Source of the DNA: Enterococcus gallinarum NBRC 100675
Lineage (GTDB): Bacteria; Bacillota; Bacilli; Lactobacillales; Enterococcaceae
DNA: 64,000 bases
Reading direction: 5' to 3'
Assembly (NCBI RefSeq): GCF_001544275.1
Contig: NZ_BCQE01000018.1
Coordinates: 19,743-83,742 of the forward strand
Positions within the stretch are counted from its first letter, which is position 1; every line of letters starts with the position of its first letter. Shown here in pieces: positions 25,253 through 34,173 of the stretch. A model generated the notes under the pieces. It did no database searches and was not told the DNA's origin. It was given only the letters and a program-made list of their open reading frames with translations. A program made the position numbers and the translations under genes.

Positions 25253-25494
25253 CATCATTCTCCTTTCAAGAATAAGCATAAATCCATTAAAAATAGATTA
25301 CAAGGTTCCTTCTTCGGAGAATTAAAATTTTCAGAACAGTTTTGCATTCAATTGATTTCTTCCATGCTTTGAAAAAAGCGACACTCAAAGTCAGTTTATG
25401 ACCAACAGAACCCAGTAATTAGAGAACACTACCTAAACCTTTCACAATGAGTTTAAGAGCGGAATCAGCCAATAATCGACAGGACTTTCTTTGA

Positions 25495-26034
25495 TCACAT
25501 GTCAACAATTTTTCTTACAGTATTGGCTGTTCGGATGGTCAGTTGATCCTTTACCTTTGGCTTTGCGGTCTTTGCCCACCAATTTGTTTTTTGATGTTCT
25601 TTGCGAATAAAGGACCAAAAGACAATGTCTTTATAAGGATACACTCTTTCAAAATCCGCTTTTGGTTCACCAATCTCAGTCAGTAAAACTTCAAAAGACA
25701 ATGGCTTCATCATAAATATGACGTTGTCATAAATTTCTTTGTTCTCATCTCCCCACCATTCAGGAGCATTTGCTAATAATTCTTTTAGTTTGGCTTGTAA
25801 AACCACATGAATGGGAATGTCTAACTCAAAGCCGAGCTTGATCCTTGTTCTCATTTTATTGGCTAAAATCTGTGGGTCCTCTCTGTTACTGGAAAAGATA
25901 ACATTGCCACTGTTTAGATAAGTGACAACATCTGTAAATTCGTCTTTCTTTAATTCTTCTTTTAATTCAGACATACTCAACTTATTTTTCCCGCCGACAT
26001 TGATTCCCCTTAATAAAGCAACATATCGATCCAT
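25495..26034 (-). CDS. DUF1697 family protein
   Basis: The 179-residue protein shows the DUF1697 hallmark N-terminus (YVALLRGINVGGKNKLSM) and TYLNSGNVIFSS. It has usual family length and a soluble alpha/beta character. The function of the family is not established. It is a single-gene unit with no visible operon partner. Confidence 0.85.
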   Translation of the reverse strand: MDRYVALLRGINVGGKNKLSMSELKEELKKDEFTDVVTYLNSGNVIFSSNREDPQILANKMRTRIKLGFELDIPIHVVLQAKLKELLANAPEWWGDENKEIYDNVIFMMKPLSFEVLLTEIGEPKADFERVYPYKDIVFWSFIRKEHQKTNWWAKTAKPKVKDQLTIRTANTVRKIVDM

Positions 26035-26182
26035 TCTTCTGACTCCTTTACCAGGTTCACTTTCGTTTCTGCACCAAGAACACTTTTAAAGAAAAGTTCT
26101 TTTCGTCTCTAGTCCACTTCAACACACCTATTTACTTCTAGATAAAAAGCATAGTTTTCGTAACTGCCTTGCTTTTCAACAT

Positions 26183-26665
26183 TCATTCTGAAAGATCTTT
26201 GAAATAAAGCCCAGTTCCTTCATCCAATTCAAAGCCGTTTTTTTCCAACACAGCGATTGAAACTTGATTTTCTGGCACTGGATCTGCAATGATTCGACGA
26301 GCCTGTTCATGGCTCATGATATGGATGACGAGTGCTTTGATCAGCATATTTCCAAATCCTTTTTTGAGATACGTCTCTTCCCCAATGAAATAATCAATGC
26401 CAAATGTTCCAGCCGGCTCATGTTCCCATGGATACCCTTTAACGGTCTTTTCACACACGTAATATTGGCAGAATCCGATGGGCTTATCATCAAGAAGGAC
26501 GATAAAATGATGGATATAATCAAATTCTCCTGTTTCATTTCTGATTTCCGTCAACCAATCTTCTGCCGAACCAAGCCATTTCTTGATATACTCTTTTCTT
26601 AACCAGCGATCGACTAGTTCGATCTCATTGGTCAATGGACGAAGTGTCAAACAAGTTTCTGTCAT
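26183..26665 (-). CDS. GNAT acetyltransferase of the AAC(6')-like branch
   Basis: The 160-residue protein begins LTLRPLTNEIELVDRWL and contains IGFCQYYVCE, GIDYFIGEETYLKKGFGNMLIKAL and ADPVPENQVSIAVLEKNGFELDEGTGLYF. This layout is seen in AAC(6')-type and related GNATs. Such sequence alone does not show aminoglycoside resistance, and many chromosomal relatives have other substrates. It is distinct from the E. faecium AAC(6')-Ii as I recall it. Confidence 0.8.
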   Translation of the reverse strand: MTETCLTLRPLTNEIELVDRWLRKEYIKKWLGSAEDWLTEIRNETGEFDYIHHFIVLLDDKPIGFCQYYVCEKTVKGYPWEHEPAGTFGIDYFIGEETYLKKGFGNMLIKALVIHIMSHEQARRIIADPVPENQVSIAVLEKNGFELDEGTGLYFKDLSE

Positions 26666-26701
26666 TTTCTTGCCTCCTGTTCTGCTGAATTGCCAAAAAT
26701 G

Positions 26702-27526
26702 CTATGCTAAGTTGGTTAATATTTCTTGATAACGTTTCGTTGCTAATTGACTGGCCTGTCCCTTTTTACAAAAATTCATCTTTCCTAACTTCGGCACAAC
26801 ACGTTCTACAATGACTTTGCCCTCTACTAATTTTGTTTCAAATTGGTGTAACGCTTCCAAAAAGCGCTCATCTCGTTTCGCATAAGGGTAAAAGGACAAA
26901 ACATACAGATAATAAAAGAGATTATATCCCCTGAAAGGGTATTCCGTCTGCATAAACAGCGTGCCAATGCCATAATGACAAGGACTGATTGGCTTTTTCA
27001 GTCTCCAATGCGTCAACAGAAACTCGATCGCAGGATGGATAACCGCTTGATTCTTTGCGAATGGACTATAGCGAAAGGCATCTAATACCGTTAATGTCGT
27101 CATCGGTGTAGAATACTCCGTTTCAGGTCCTCGACCAAAGCTATACTTGTTGCATTTCCAACCCCCATCTTCTTGCTGTGTGGAAATAAAATAGTCGAAG
27201 GTCTTAAGAAGCCGTTGATCTTCCGCATAACCGAGAACACAAAGGTTCCTTAGGGCTAACGCCGTATGGCAAGGATACAGCCCACCAGATGGGGAAGTTT
27301 TGAAACGACCATCTTCTTTCCAAGTGCTGAAAATCAGCTCCGCTGTTTCTGTTAGGATCGCATCCTGGGGAGACACTCCCAGTTCAAGTAAGTACATCGG
27401 ACTTTCCAACGTGGTAAACGGAGCCCCTTTCAATAATTTTCGGTCCTCAGTCGTCCAGTAATCGGCGCCATTGTCGTATCGATGTGCGATAATCTCTTCT
27501 ATGTCTTCCAAATAAAGTTTATCCAT
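26702..27526 (-). CDS. Alpha-toroid (prenyltransferase/squalene cyclase-like) protein
   Basis: The 274-residue protein has repeated toroid helices with QEDGGWKCNKYSFGRG, TPMTTLTVLDAFRYS and PCHTALALRNLCVLGY. The QEDGGW motif resembles the QW repeats of terpene cyclases and prenyltransferase beta subunits. The catalytic DXDD motif of squalene cyclases is not visible, so enzymatic activity is doubtful. A decayed gene of a related fold lies at 37969-38867. The function of this enterococcal group is unknown. Confidence 0.7.
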   Translation of the reverse strand: MDKLYLEDIEEIIAHRYDNGADYWTTEDRKLLKGAPFTTLESPMYLLELGVSPQDAILTETAELIFSTWKEDGRFKTSPSGGLYPCHTALALRNLCVLGYAEDQRLLKTFDYFISTQQEDGGWKCNKYSFGRGPETEYSTPMTTLTVLDAFRYSPFAKNQAVIHPAIEFLLTHWRLKKPISPCHYGIGTLFMQTEYPFRGYNLFYYLYVLSFYPYAKRDERFLEALHQFETKLVEGKVIVERVVPKLGKMNFCKKGQASQLATKRYQEILTNLA

Positions 27527-27840
27527 AGCCTTCTCCTCTGCCTAAATTAGACTGCAAGCAAATATAAACTGGATTTCCTGTAAAAAAACTTAGTAGCACG
27601 TCTCTAGCAACTCTCCTTGTTTCTCTGGTCAATCCTGTTCGAAGAAAACCCGATAAGCATTCGTTTTGCAGGATTTTTGTCATTTTTTCAACCGAATGTC
27701 TTGAACGGTGAGTGAAAAACTATCGCATTGATTTTCCTCAAGTTTACTATTTCCCTGTTTGAAAGTAAAATGGAGAATGAATCAATCATCTACTTCAGAA
27801 GTTACCAATTTTGATTAAATTGGTTTGCCTTTGAAAACAA
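27527..27840. other. Intergenic region with no gene seen
   Basis: About 310 bases between the toroid gene and the terminator of the flavodoxin operon are AT-rich. I see no ORF with a ribosome binding site. The toroid gene promoter presumably lies here. Confidence 0.5.
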
Positions 27841-27869
27841 AAAGACGACTCTTTTGCAGAGACGTCTTT
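27841..27869 (-). terminator. Terminator of the MarR-flavodoxin operon
   Basis: AAAGACG and CGTCTTT, with an inner CTCT/AGAG pairing, form a stem followed by TTTTTG on the minus strand. It lies about 65 nt after the flavodoxin stop. Confidence 0.65.
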
Positions 27870-27934
27870 AACAATCCATTCAATCCACATGTAAGATGAA
27901 TCATCCACCTCATTAAGTGTATGACTTTATCAGT

Positions 27935-28474
27935 TTAACTTTCCTTCTCAACTAACTTTCTTACATAAGCTACCAACGGTTCAATAGCGGTTCTATCACT
28001 AAAATCGACCGTCTGTCCATATGTTTCGATCAATGCTTTGTTTTCCGAAGTAAGTTCAGCATCAGGTACTTTTTTTAACGAGTTTATTATCACTTTTAAC
28101 AGCAGTTTATTTGCCATGCTTAATTGTGTATAATCGATTCCGCCTCGAAAATGAAAAATACCTTCGGGAATGCTTTTTAATTTTTGAAGACTCTTATCTA
28201 AATCAGCATAATCCGTACCGACGGGATCGCTCAGACCAACTGTAAATACAACCAGATGATCGAAAAGGTTTCGTTTCAGTAAATCAACACCAGTGATTTT
28301 CCCAGCATAAATAGGACCCCCAAAAATGACAAATGAATATTTACGCAATTCTACGTCTTTGACTTTTTTCCCGTCGATAAGTGCTGCGTTCAACTCTTCT
28401 GCAATCCATCTGGCATATTTTTCTGTCATCCCATGTTTAGAAAAGTATACAACCGCTAGGTTATCCTTCATCAT
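27935..28474 (-). CDS. Flavodoxin-domain protein (HemG-like or electron-transfer)
   Basis: The 179-residue protein has an FMN phosphate loop in VVYFSKHGMTEKYARWIAEEL and the FVIFGGPIYAGKITG flavodoxin segment. The length fits menaquinone-dependent protoporphyrinogen oxidase-like flavodoxins. It starts inside the 3' end of the MarR gene (14-nt overlap), so the two are translationally coupled and the MarR protein likely controls it. Substrate unknown; a role in redox or drug stress is inferred. Confidence 0.8.
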   Translation of the reverse strand: MMKDNLAVVYFSKHGMTEKYARWIAEELNAALIDGKKVKDVELRKYSFVIFGGPIYAGKITGVDLLKRNLFDHLVVFTVGLSDPVGTDYADLDKSLQKLKSIPEGIFHFRGGIDYTQLSMANKLLLKVIINSLKKVPDAELTSENKALIETYGQTVDFSDRTAIEPLVAYVRKLVEKES

Positions 28475-28928
28475 GATCCATCTCCTTGATTATGCGTTCC
28501 AGATTCTCTATCATCTTTAGTGTGACTTGAGAAGCAATTGCCAATTCATTGTCTGTCATTCCTGTAAAAACTTTATCTCGAAAATCTTGACTTTCTTTTT
28601 CACTTTGTTTTGCCAACTGTTGTCCTTTTTTTGTCACGAAAACTTCTTTGACCCGCTTATCTTGGGCACTCTGATTAACTGATACAAGTCCTTCTTTTTC
28701 CATTGTGTCGAGCATCTTGGCAATATTTTGTCTTGTTGTATTCATCGTACTCGCTAAATCATTGACGCTAGGTACACTCACTTTAGAAAGTTCTCTAAGA
28801 TTCATTAGTAAAAACCATTGTTTCGTGGTTAATCCAGTGACAGATTTGTCTCCTGCAAATTGGAGCTTGTTCGCTAGGATAAATGTTCCACCAAATAATA
28901 GATGTCTAGGATTTTCTGGGGCCTTCAT
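28461..28928 (-). CDS. MarR-family transcriptional regulator
   Basis: The protein is about 155 residues. Its winged helix-turn-helix spans about 50-110 (VPSVNDLASTMNTTRQNIAKMLDTMEKEGLVSVNQSAQDKRVKEVFVT), with the usual DxR wing. The start at 28928 follows AAAGGG with better spacing than the ATG two codons upstream. It is first in a two-gene operon with a flavodoxin. An operator palindrome touches its -10, so it probably represses itself. Ligand unknown. Confidence 0.88.
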   Translation of the reverse strand: MKAPENPRHLLFGGTFILANKLQFAGDKSVTGLTTKQWFLLMNLRELSKVSVPSVNDLASTMNTTRQNIAKMLDTMEKEGLVSVNQSAQDKRVKEVFVTKKGQQLAKQSEKESQDFRDKVFTGMTDNELAIASQVTLKMIENLERIIKEMDHDEG

Positions 28929-28953
28929 CAGCATTTCCCTTTCATAATAGGTA

Positions 28954-28995
28954 ATAGGTTACCTATATTATATGCAACCTATTGCTTATTATCAA
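28954..28995 (-). promoter_or_regulatory. Promoter and palindromic operator of the MarR operon
   Basis: TTGATA (28990-28995) and TATAAT (28967-28972), 17 nt apart on the minus strand, make a strong promoter. The perfect palindrome ATAGGTTACCTAT (28954-28966) abuts the -10. A further AGGTTGC half site lies between -35 and -10, the classic layout for MarR self-repression. Confidence 0.8.
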
Positions 28996-29158
28996 GATTA
29001 AGTTGTTGCTTTTAGGACATTTCGGTACAAGGAAAGAATGAAATAATCAGCAATGATTTCACCTATTATTTGAAAGAACTGAGTGTTCAAAAAAAGCGGT
29101 AATTACTGTAATCGATACAGTTATTTGATAATTTTATTGATCTAGTTTTTCAAAAAAA

Positions 29159-29186
29159 AACCTTGCCTAGAAAATAGGTCAAGGTT
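29159..29186 (-). terminator. Terminator of the mcrBC operon
   Basis: On the minus strand AACCTTG and CAAGGTT with TAGG/CCTA form a stem with one bulge, followed by TTTTTTTTTG. The stem overlaps the mcrC stop codon. Confidence 0.75.
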
Positions 29187-30231
29187 GGAAAAATTGGGAG
29201 GCATGTTTCAACAATTCATTTTTTATATCTTCAAAAGTTTGATTCAAGTCCAGTGTCACTACACTAATCGGATAGCCATTTAATTCATAGTGATGGTTTG
29301 GCTGATGTTCCTCTATCGTTTTAGCATAGAGGAGCATGCCTCCTACTACTTCACCATCTTTTGAAATCCAGTTATTAACGTAAGTGAAAATTTGATAAAG
29401 ATTAGCAGTCTTTTGCTTTGCATCGCTCCCAATAAATCTGGTCGCCATATTCTCAGAATAAAACTTTGTATCCACAATTAAGGTCTTAGCACCATCACTC
29501 AAAACAATGTCAGTTTGCATATTCGGCAAAGCTTCAATGAAACCATCCCCTACTATCCATGGAATTTGTGGGTGTGTCACTTTGTAGCAGGTATCACGTT
29601 TATAGAAAGCAAATACAAATTTTTCGTAGAGTGACGATAATCGCTGTTCATCTTTCATTTCTCTTATCCATTGCTCTTCATTCGACTCATCCAAGAGTAA
29701 CTCTTCATACAAATATCTACAGACATCAATAAGAAACTGATAACGTATATTTTGTCGATTATATTCAACTTTCTTCCAAAGTCTAAGTGATAGCTCAATG
29801 TCTGTTACATCGGAAAAATATGGTAATAACCCAAAGAAAAATCTCTTATCTGGCTTTGAAATATCTGGTAATTTATAGAGATATTGAATTGTTGCCTTTA
29901 AAATCTGATTTAGAAGCACATCCTCAGAGAACACATCGTATAGAACTACTAATTTTTTATCCACCAGGGCATTTTGCTTGATGGAAGAACCAATATCAAT
30001 TTTCCCCTTGATGACTGTTGTCCTATCAGTTTCTTGAACGTAATCTTTAATTAGACCACCTCGAATTAAAACAGGAAGACCGATTTTCAAAATCTCAATG
30101 TATAAACCTTTCACGTTATCAAACTGCTCAACATTCATTCGTTGATATTCTGATAGTCCAATTGTTTGGTAAGCATAAGACAGCATGTAATAGATATTTC
30201 GAATCGGTATCTTAGAGTTTTTTTCCATCAT
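29179..30231 (-). CDS. mcrC: McrC-like nuclease subunit of a McrBC restriction system
   Basis: The protein is about 350 residues. It begins KIPIRNIYYMLSYAYQ, characteristic of McrC. A PD-(D/E)XK-type nuclease core is at MQTDIVLSDGAKTLIVDTKFY (about 235-255). McrC partners the McrB GTPase to cut DNA carrying modified cytosine. The start overlaps the mcrB 3' end, so the pair is translationally coupled. ATG 30231 has AAGGA at good spacing, better than the ATG at 30237. Confidence 0.9.
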   Translation of the reverse strand: MMEKNSKIPIRNIYYMLSYAYQTIGLSEYQRMNVEQFDNVKGLYIEILKIGLPVLIRGGLIKDYVQETDRTTVIKGKIDIGSSIKQNALVDKKLVVLYDVFSEDVLLNQILKATIQYLYKLPDISKPDKRFFFGLLPYFSDVTDIELSLRLWKKVEYNRQNIRYQFLIDVCRYLYEELLLDESNEEQWIREMKDEQRLSSLYEKFVFAFYKRDTCYKVTHPQIPWIVGDGFIEALPNMQTDIVLSDGAKTLIVDTKFYSENMATRFIGSDAKQKTANLYQIFTYVNNWISKDGEVVGGMLLYAKTIEEHQPNHHYELNGYPISVVTLDLNQTFEDIKNELLKHASQFFQP

Positions 30232-32317
30232 AAGCATTCCTTAACTTATTCGCCCAGCTCTCAGCTTTATCTTCATCATCAAACCAATACTCATAGAGTT
30301 GAGGAATAATTTCATATTCTACTACTTCAATAAGTCTTGATTCTGCGTCTATGGAAAATGCATCACCAACAAAATAGCTATGACCGATTTGGAAACCTTT
30401 ACCAAGCTCAGCTATAATGGTTTTATTTAGAGATATGATTATTTCTATTACTTTGATCATCTTAATCGGTGAACCAATATTATTGATATATTCAGTGAAC
30501 GTTGAATTTTCAAAAGCTGGTGCTATATCGTAAAAAGAAAATCTACGTCTCAATGCATAATCCAGCAATGCTAGACTTCTGTCGGCTGTATTCATCATAC
30601 CAATAATATAAAGATTGGCCGGTACTGAAAATTTTTCATTTGAATAGAGCAGATTGACTGATTTGCCGCGTTTGTCAGTCTCAATTAACATCATGAGTTC
30701 TCCTAGAATCTTACTCATGTTCCCACGGTTTATTTCATCAATGATGAAAAAGTAGTCTCTTTCAGGATCACGAGAAGCTTTACGTGCAAATTTAACAAAT
30801 GGTCCTTGTTTCAATTCAAAACCATCACTATCCACTTTGGGGCGATATCCTTCAATAAAATCTTCGTAACTATAGCTCTGATGGAATTGAATCATTTGAA
30901 TCCGCGAATCATCTTTCTCTTCCATCATTAGATATGCCAATCTGTCAGCGATAAAAGTTTTTCCTACTCCGGGAGCACCTTTCAAAATCAAATTTTTCTT
31001 ATTTTGTAAAACTGATTGAAGCTTTCCAAGAGCATGTTCATCAATGTATACTTCTGAAAGAAAATCTTCTCTGGAATATGATTCATTCTCTCTAGCTGAT
31101 GGTCTTGATTCCACATATCGAATATAATAGTCAATAGAACTTCCTGATACACCCTTGTATCTGTCGTAGGTTTCATCATTAAGAACCGTTTCCTTGATAT
31201 TCTTTAACGCTTCGGTATCAGTTTCACCGAAAATAATCACTGTAAACGTAACTTCAATACTTTTGAGAGAAGAAATCTTTTGACTGATAGTTTTATCATT
31301 TAATAATTCTCCATTTTGCTGTACCTGTTGCGAAAGCCAAACTTTGAATTCATTAATTAAATGTAACTTTTCATCAATTGGCTCTCCATTGATGTGCTGA
31401 TCCAAGTAAACAATAAAATCAGGATAATTATTGAGGTTAGTCAGCATTTTTTGTGAAACTTGGTCGCTTAAGTTCCATGACCCCTTATTCGTCCAGTCTA
31501 TATTGTGACGATGCTTATATTTTGAAACATTGCTATCAAAGTAGTAATCTCCATTAACAACACCTTTTCCAACAATATGGTTACCATTTGTTTTTGCATA
31601 AACAATGTCACCAGGCTTAATTTCTCTGTAGAAGTCCCAAATCTCTTTTGCTTCATTTAATGAATTTTTTTTATCTTTCCGATGTTCTGAGATAGCCTTC
31701 TGGATGTCAAGTCTATTCTCATATTGATTTAAATCTTCAAGAAAGTCCCAATCAAACCCTATGATTTCCGATTGAAAAAGTTCTTGCCAAAGATTAGCGT
31801 CATCGCCTGGAACATAGAGCCAGTAATTCACACTGTCATCAACTTGACCATCTAAGCTCGAAGACTTTTGTTCTCTCTTCGGGTAAATCTTTTCTGGATT
31901 TTCAGTATAGTACAAAAACTTTAGATATGATCTCAAGATTGTTCCTAACTGCGCTATACCACCATAATTAGTCGGTTGGCTTCGATTCCCATTGTCATAA
32001 TCCATTTGTGCATAATGACGTTTAAAGGATTCGTTGATCTTTACAAATTCCTTAGTGTATTTTTTCCTTTTCCCTTTCATCAGTTCTAATAATGAACTGT
32101 CCTTATCTCCAGTAATCTTCTGATATACTTCTTTAAACTCATCATATGTCTCGTAGTAAAAAAAATTTTCAAAATAGCTGTTACTTAATTCAAATTTGCT
32201 CAACAATAACCCAAGTTTTTCAAGATACGGTGTGTACCAGATCCCAGTTTTCTCACCTAGGTTATCTTTTGCCCAGTCCCTAAAAAGTTGTTTACGTATT
32301 TCCATTGAATTGCCCAT
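30212..32317 (-). CDS. mcrB: McrB-like AAA+ GTPase with an EVE/PUA-like reader domain
   Basis: The 701-residue protein has two parts. The N-terminal half includes an EVE-like segment (about 232-280, IKPGDIVYAKTNGNHIVGKGVV) that may read modified bases. The C-terminal AAA+ domain has Walker A (GAPGVGKTF, about 443), Walker B (DYFFIIDEINRGNMSKILGE) and NTADRSLALLDYALRRRF, typical of McrB. McrB translocates DNA using GTP and activates McrC. The specificity domain differs from E. coli McrB, so the target modification is unknown. The system defends against phages or plasmids with modified DNA. Confidence 0.9.
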   Translation of the reverse strand: MGNSMEIRKQLFRDWAKDNLGEKTGIWYTPYLEKLGLLLSKFELSNSYFENFFYYETYDEFKEVYQKITGDKDSSLLELMKGKRKKYTKEFVKINESFKRHYAQMDYDNGNRSQPTNYGGIAQLGTILRSYLKFLYYTENPEKIYPKREQKSSSLDGQVDDSVNYWLYVPGDDANLWQELFQSEIIGFDWDFLEDLNQYENRLDIQKAISEHRKDKKNSLNEAKEIWDFYREIKPGDIVYAKTNGNHIVGKGVVNGDYYFDSNVSKYKHRHNIDWTNKGSWNLSDQVSQKMLTNLNNYPDFIVYLDQHINGEPIDEKLHLINEFKVWLSQQVQQNGELLNDKTISQKISSLKSIEVTFTVIIFGETDTEALKNIKETVLNDETYDRYKGVSGSSIDYYIRYVESRPSARENESYSREDFLSEVYIDEHALGKLQSVLQNKKNLILKGAPGVGKTFIADRLAYLMMEEKDDSRIQMIQFHQSYSYEDFIEGYRPKVDSDGFELKQGPFVKFARKASRDPERDYFFIIDEINRGNMSKILGELMMLIETDKRGKSVNLLYSNEKFSVPANLYIIGMMNTADRSLALLDYALRRRFSFYDIAPAFENSTFTEYINNIGSPIKMIKVIEIIISLNKTIIAELGKGFQIGHSYFVGDAFSIDAESRLIEVVEYEIIPQLYEYWFDDEDKAESWANKLRNAYDGKKL

Positions 32318-32506
32318 CTAATCCACCTCACCAGAACAAATAAAAGTATCTTCAATTATATCACGGAAAATTTTTTTGTTGTATATCATCCAAAACTGTT
32401 ATGAATACTAAAAATTTTGTTCACGCACCCAGCTATACCATTCTCCAACTTATTTCCTAATCTATATCTTTTCACCTTATCAATCTGTTTCTCCAAACTA
32501 AAACAA

Positions 32507-32534
32507 AGAGCCAGAACCAAAATGTCCCAACTCT
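32507..32534 (-). terminator. Terminator of rlmD
   Basis: On the minus strand AGAGTTGGGAC pairs with GTTCTGGCTCT through several G-U pairs, and TTTGTTTTAG follows. It lies about 20 nt after the rlmD stop. Confidence 0.6.
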
Positions 32535-32553
32535 CAGTATATCATATCTCACT

Positions 32554-33930
32554 CTATCTATTTTCAAGACGTATCAACAAGACCACACATTCCACATGAG
32601 TGGTTTGTGGGAATAGATCAACTGGCTGGATTTGTTTTGTCACATAGCCTTCTTCTGCGAATAGCGCTAGGTCACGTGCCAGTGTGGCTGGGTTGCAGGA
32701 AATATAAACAATGCGCTCTGGCTTAACCGCAGCCGTTGTCTCGATAAAGCTAGCTTCTAGACCTTTTCTTGGCGGATCGACAAAGACAACAGTTGGCTGA
32801 ATGCCTTCACGTAACCATTGAGGCATAATCTTCTCCGCTTTGCCTACAAAGTAATGAACATTTTCTAAGCCATTTCTCGCAGCATTTGCTTTGGCATCTT
32901 CGACCGCTTCAGCAACAACTTCCATTCCGAGAACTTCTTGGACACGATCAGCTAAACTGATTCCGATGGTTCCAATGCCGGCATATGCATCCACGACAAT
33001 GTCATCCGGCTGTAGATCTGCTAATTCAAACGCTTTTTGATACAGCACTTCTGTTTGGGCCGTATTGACTTGGTAGAAAGATTTGGCAGAGATTTGGAAC
33101 GTCTTATCGAACAATTGGTCATCAATCGAAGCTTTTCCATAAAGGACTTTCTCTGCATCACCCATGATGACATTGGTTTTTTCTTCATTGATATTTTGGA
33201 TCACCGATACTACTTCAGGAAGCTCTTCATGAATGACTTCAGCAATCTCTTCTCCTTTGAAAAACTTCGCTTTTCGTGTGACTAAAACGACCATCATTTC
33301 ACCTGAGTGGTGTCCGCGACGGATCACAACGTGCCGTAAAAAGCCTTCGTGAGCTTCTTCGTTGTAGGCTTTGACGTTAAAACGCTGCAAAATGTTCCGC
33401 ACGGTTACGATCGCTTGATCGATCGCCGGATCTTGGATATAGAAATCTTCGATTGGTACCAGGGTATGACTATTTTTGCGGTAAAAACCAGTAGTCAACT
33501 GCCCTTTGATTTTTTGAACGGGAATCTGCGCTTTGTTACGGTAGCCAAAAGGTTGTTCCATGCCGATCGTAGGCAATACCTCAACTTGCGGCATTTTCGC
33601 GACTTTTGCTAAAACATTCTCTACTTGTTGTTGTTTGAATGCCAATTGTTTTTCGTACTTCAGATGACTCAAAGGTGCGATACCGGTTCGCAATAAATCT
33701 TCATTAGGCAGTTCTTGACGATCTGGACTCGTTTGTAACAGTTTCATCACTTTGGCAAAACCAAATTTGTTGCCAACTTTCAACACTTTGACTAGCGCAC
33801 GTTCGCCGGGTAATGTGTTTTCAATAAAAAGTAAATAGCCATCGACTTTGGCGATGCCGTTTCCTTCATGGGAAAGGTCTAAAATATCGACCTCAAGTTC
33901 CTGGTTCTTCTTAACAGGATAATTTTTCAT
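32554..33930 (-). CDS. rlmD: 23S rRNA (uracil-C5)-methyltransferase, RlmD/RlmCD type
   Basis: The protein is about 458 residues. An N-terminal TRAM domain (about 1-60, LEVDILDLSHEGNGIAKVDG) is followed by a SAM-binding Rossmann domain (VVDAYAGIGTIGISLA). The catalytic YISCNPATLARDL supplies the nucleophilic Cys, and FVDPPRKG is the family motif. It methylates U1939 and/or U747 of 23S rRNA. Gram-positive enzymes may do both (RlmCD), which cannot be told here. The start at 33930 follows AAGGAG; the longer frame upstream has no ribosome binding site and includes the inverted-repeat region. Confidence 0.9.
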   Translation of the reverse strand: MKNYPVKKNQELEVDILDLSHEGNGIAKVDGYLLFIENTLPGERALVKVLKVGNKFGFAKVMKLLQTSPDRQELPNEDLLRTGIAPLSHLKYEKQLAFKQQQVENVLAKVAKMPQVEVLPTIGMEQPFGYRNKAQIPVQKIKGQLTTGFYRKNSHTLVPIEDFYIQDPAIDQAIVTVRNILQRFNVKAYNEEAHEGFLRHVVIRRGHHSGEMMVVLVTRKAKFFKGEEIAEVIHEELPEVVSVIQNINEEKTNVIMGDAEKVLYGKASIDDQLFDKTFQISAKSFYQVNTAQTEVLYQKAFELADLQPDDIVVDAYAGIGTIGISLADRVQEVLGMEVVAEAVEDAKANAARNGLENVHYFVGKAEKIMPQWLREGIQPTVVFVDPPRKGLEASFIETTAAVKPERIVYISCNPATLARDLALFAEEGYVTKQIQPVDLFPQTTHVECVVLLIRLENR

Positions 33931-34007
33931 AGGTTTCTCCTTTGTGCTTGCTTTTCTCATTTTAAAAAGGAATCGCTGAAATTGCAAGCGCTGTTTATTT
34001 CGATGAT

Positions 34008-34126
34008 GGCTCTTCGCCAACATTTTGAACAAAAAACATCCGAAGGACAGAATCGGCTGATTGCTTTTAGGCTCTGCGGCGAAGAGCCGCTGCACCACAA
34101 GAGCAATTCCTTTTCCATCCTTCGGA
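34008..34126. repeat. Interleaved inverted repeats between typA and rlmD
   Basis: Two inverted repeats alternate. GGCTCTTCGCC (34008-34018) pairs with GGCGAAGAGCC (34078-34088). TCCGAAGGA (34039-34047) pairs with TCCTTCGGA (34118-34126). Their order A-B-A'-B' would allow a pseudoknot or two mutually exclusive folds in the transcript. A short hairpin, GCGGC-TCTTC-GCCGC on the minus strand, overlaps the A' arm. Confidence 0.6.
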
Positions 34127-34173
34127 AAATCATCTACACGAGAAGTCTTAAACTTCCTTAGGTGTTTTATTTA

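Noticed and set aside
26183..26665. Aminoglycoside resistance gene
   Set aside because: It has the AAC(6')-like GNAT layout, but the sequence alone does not establish drug modification.
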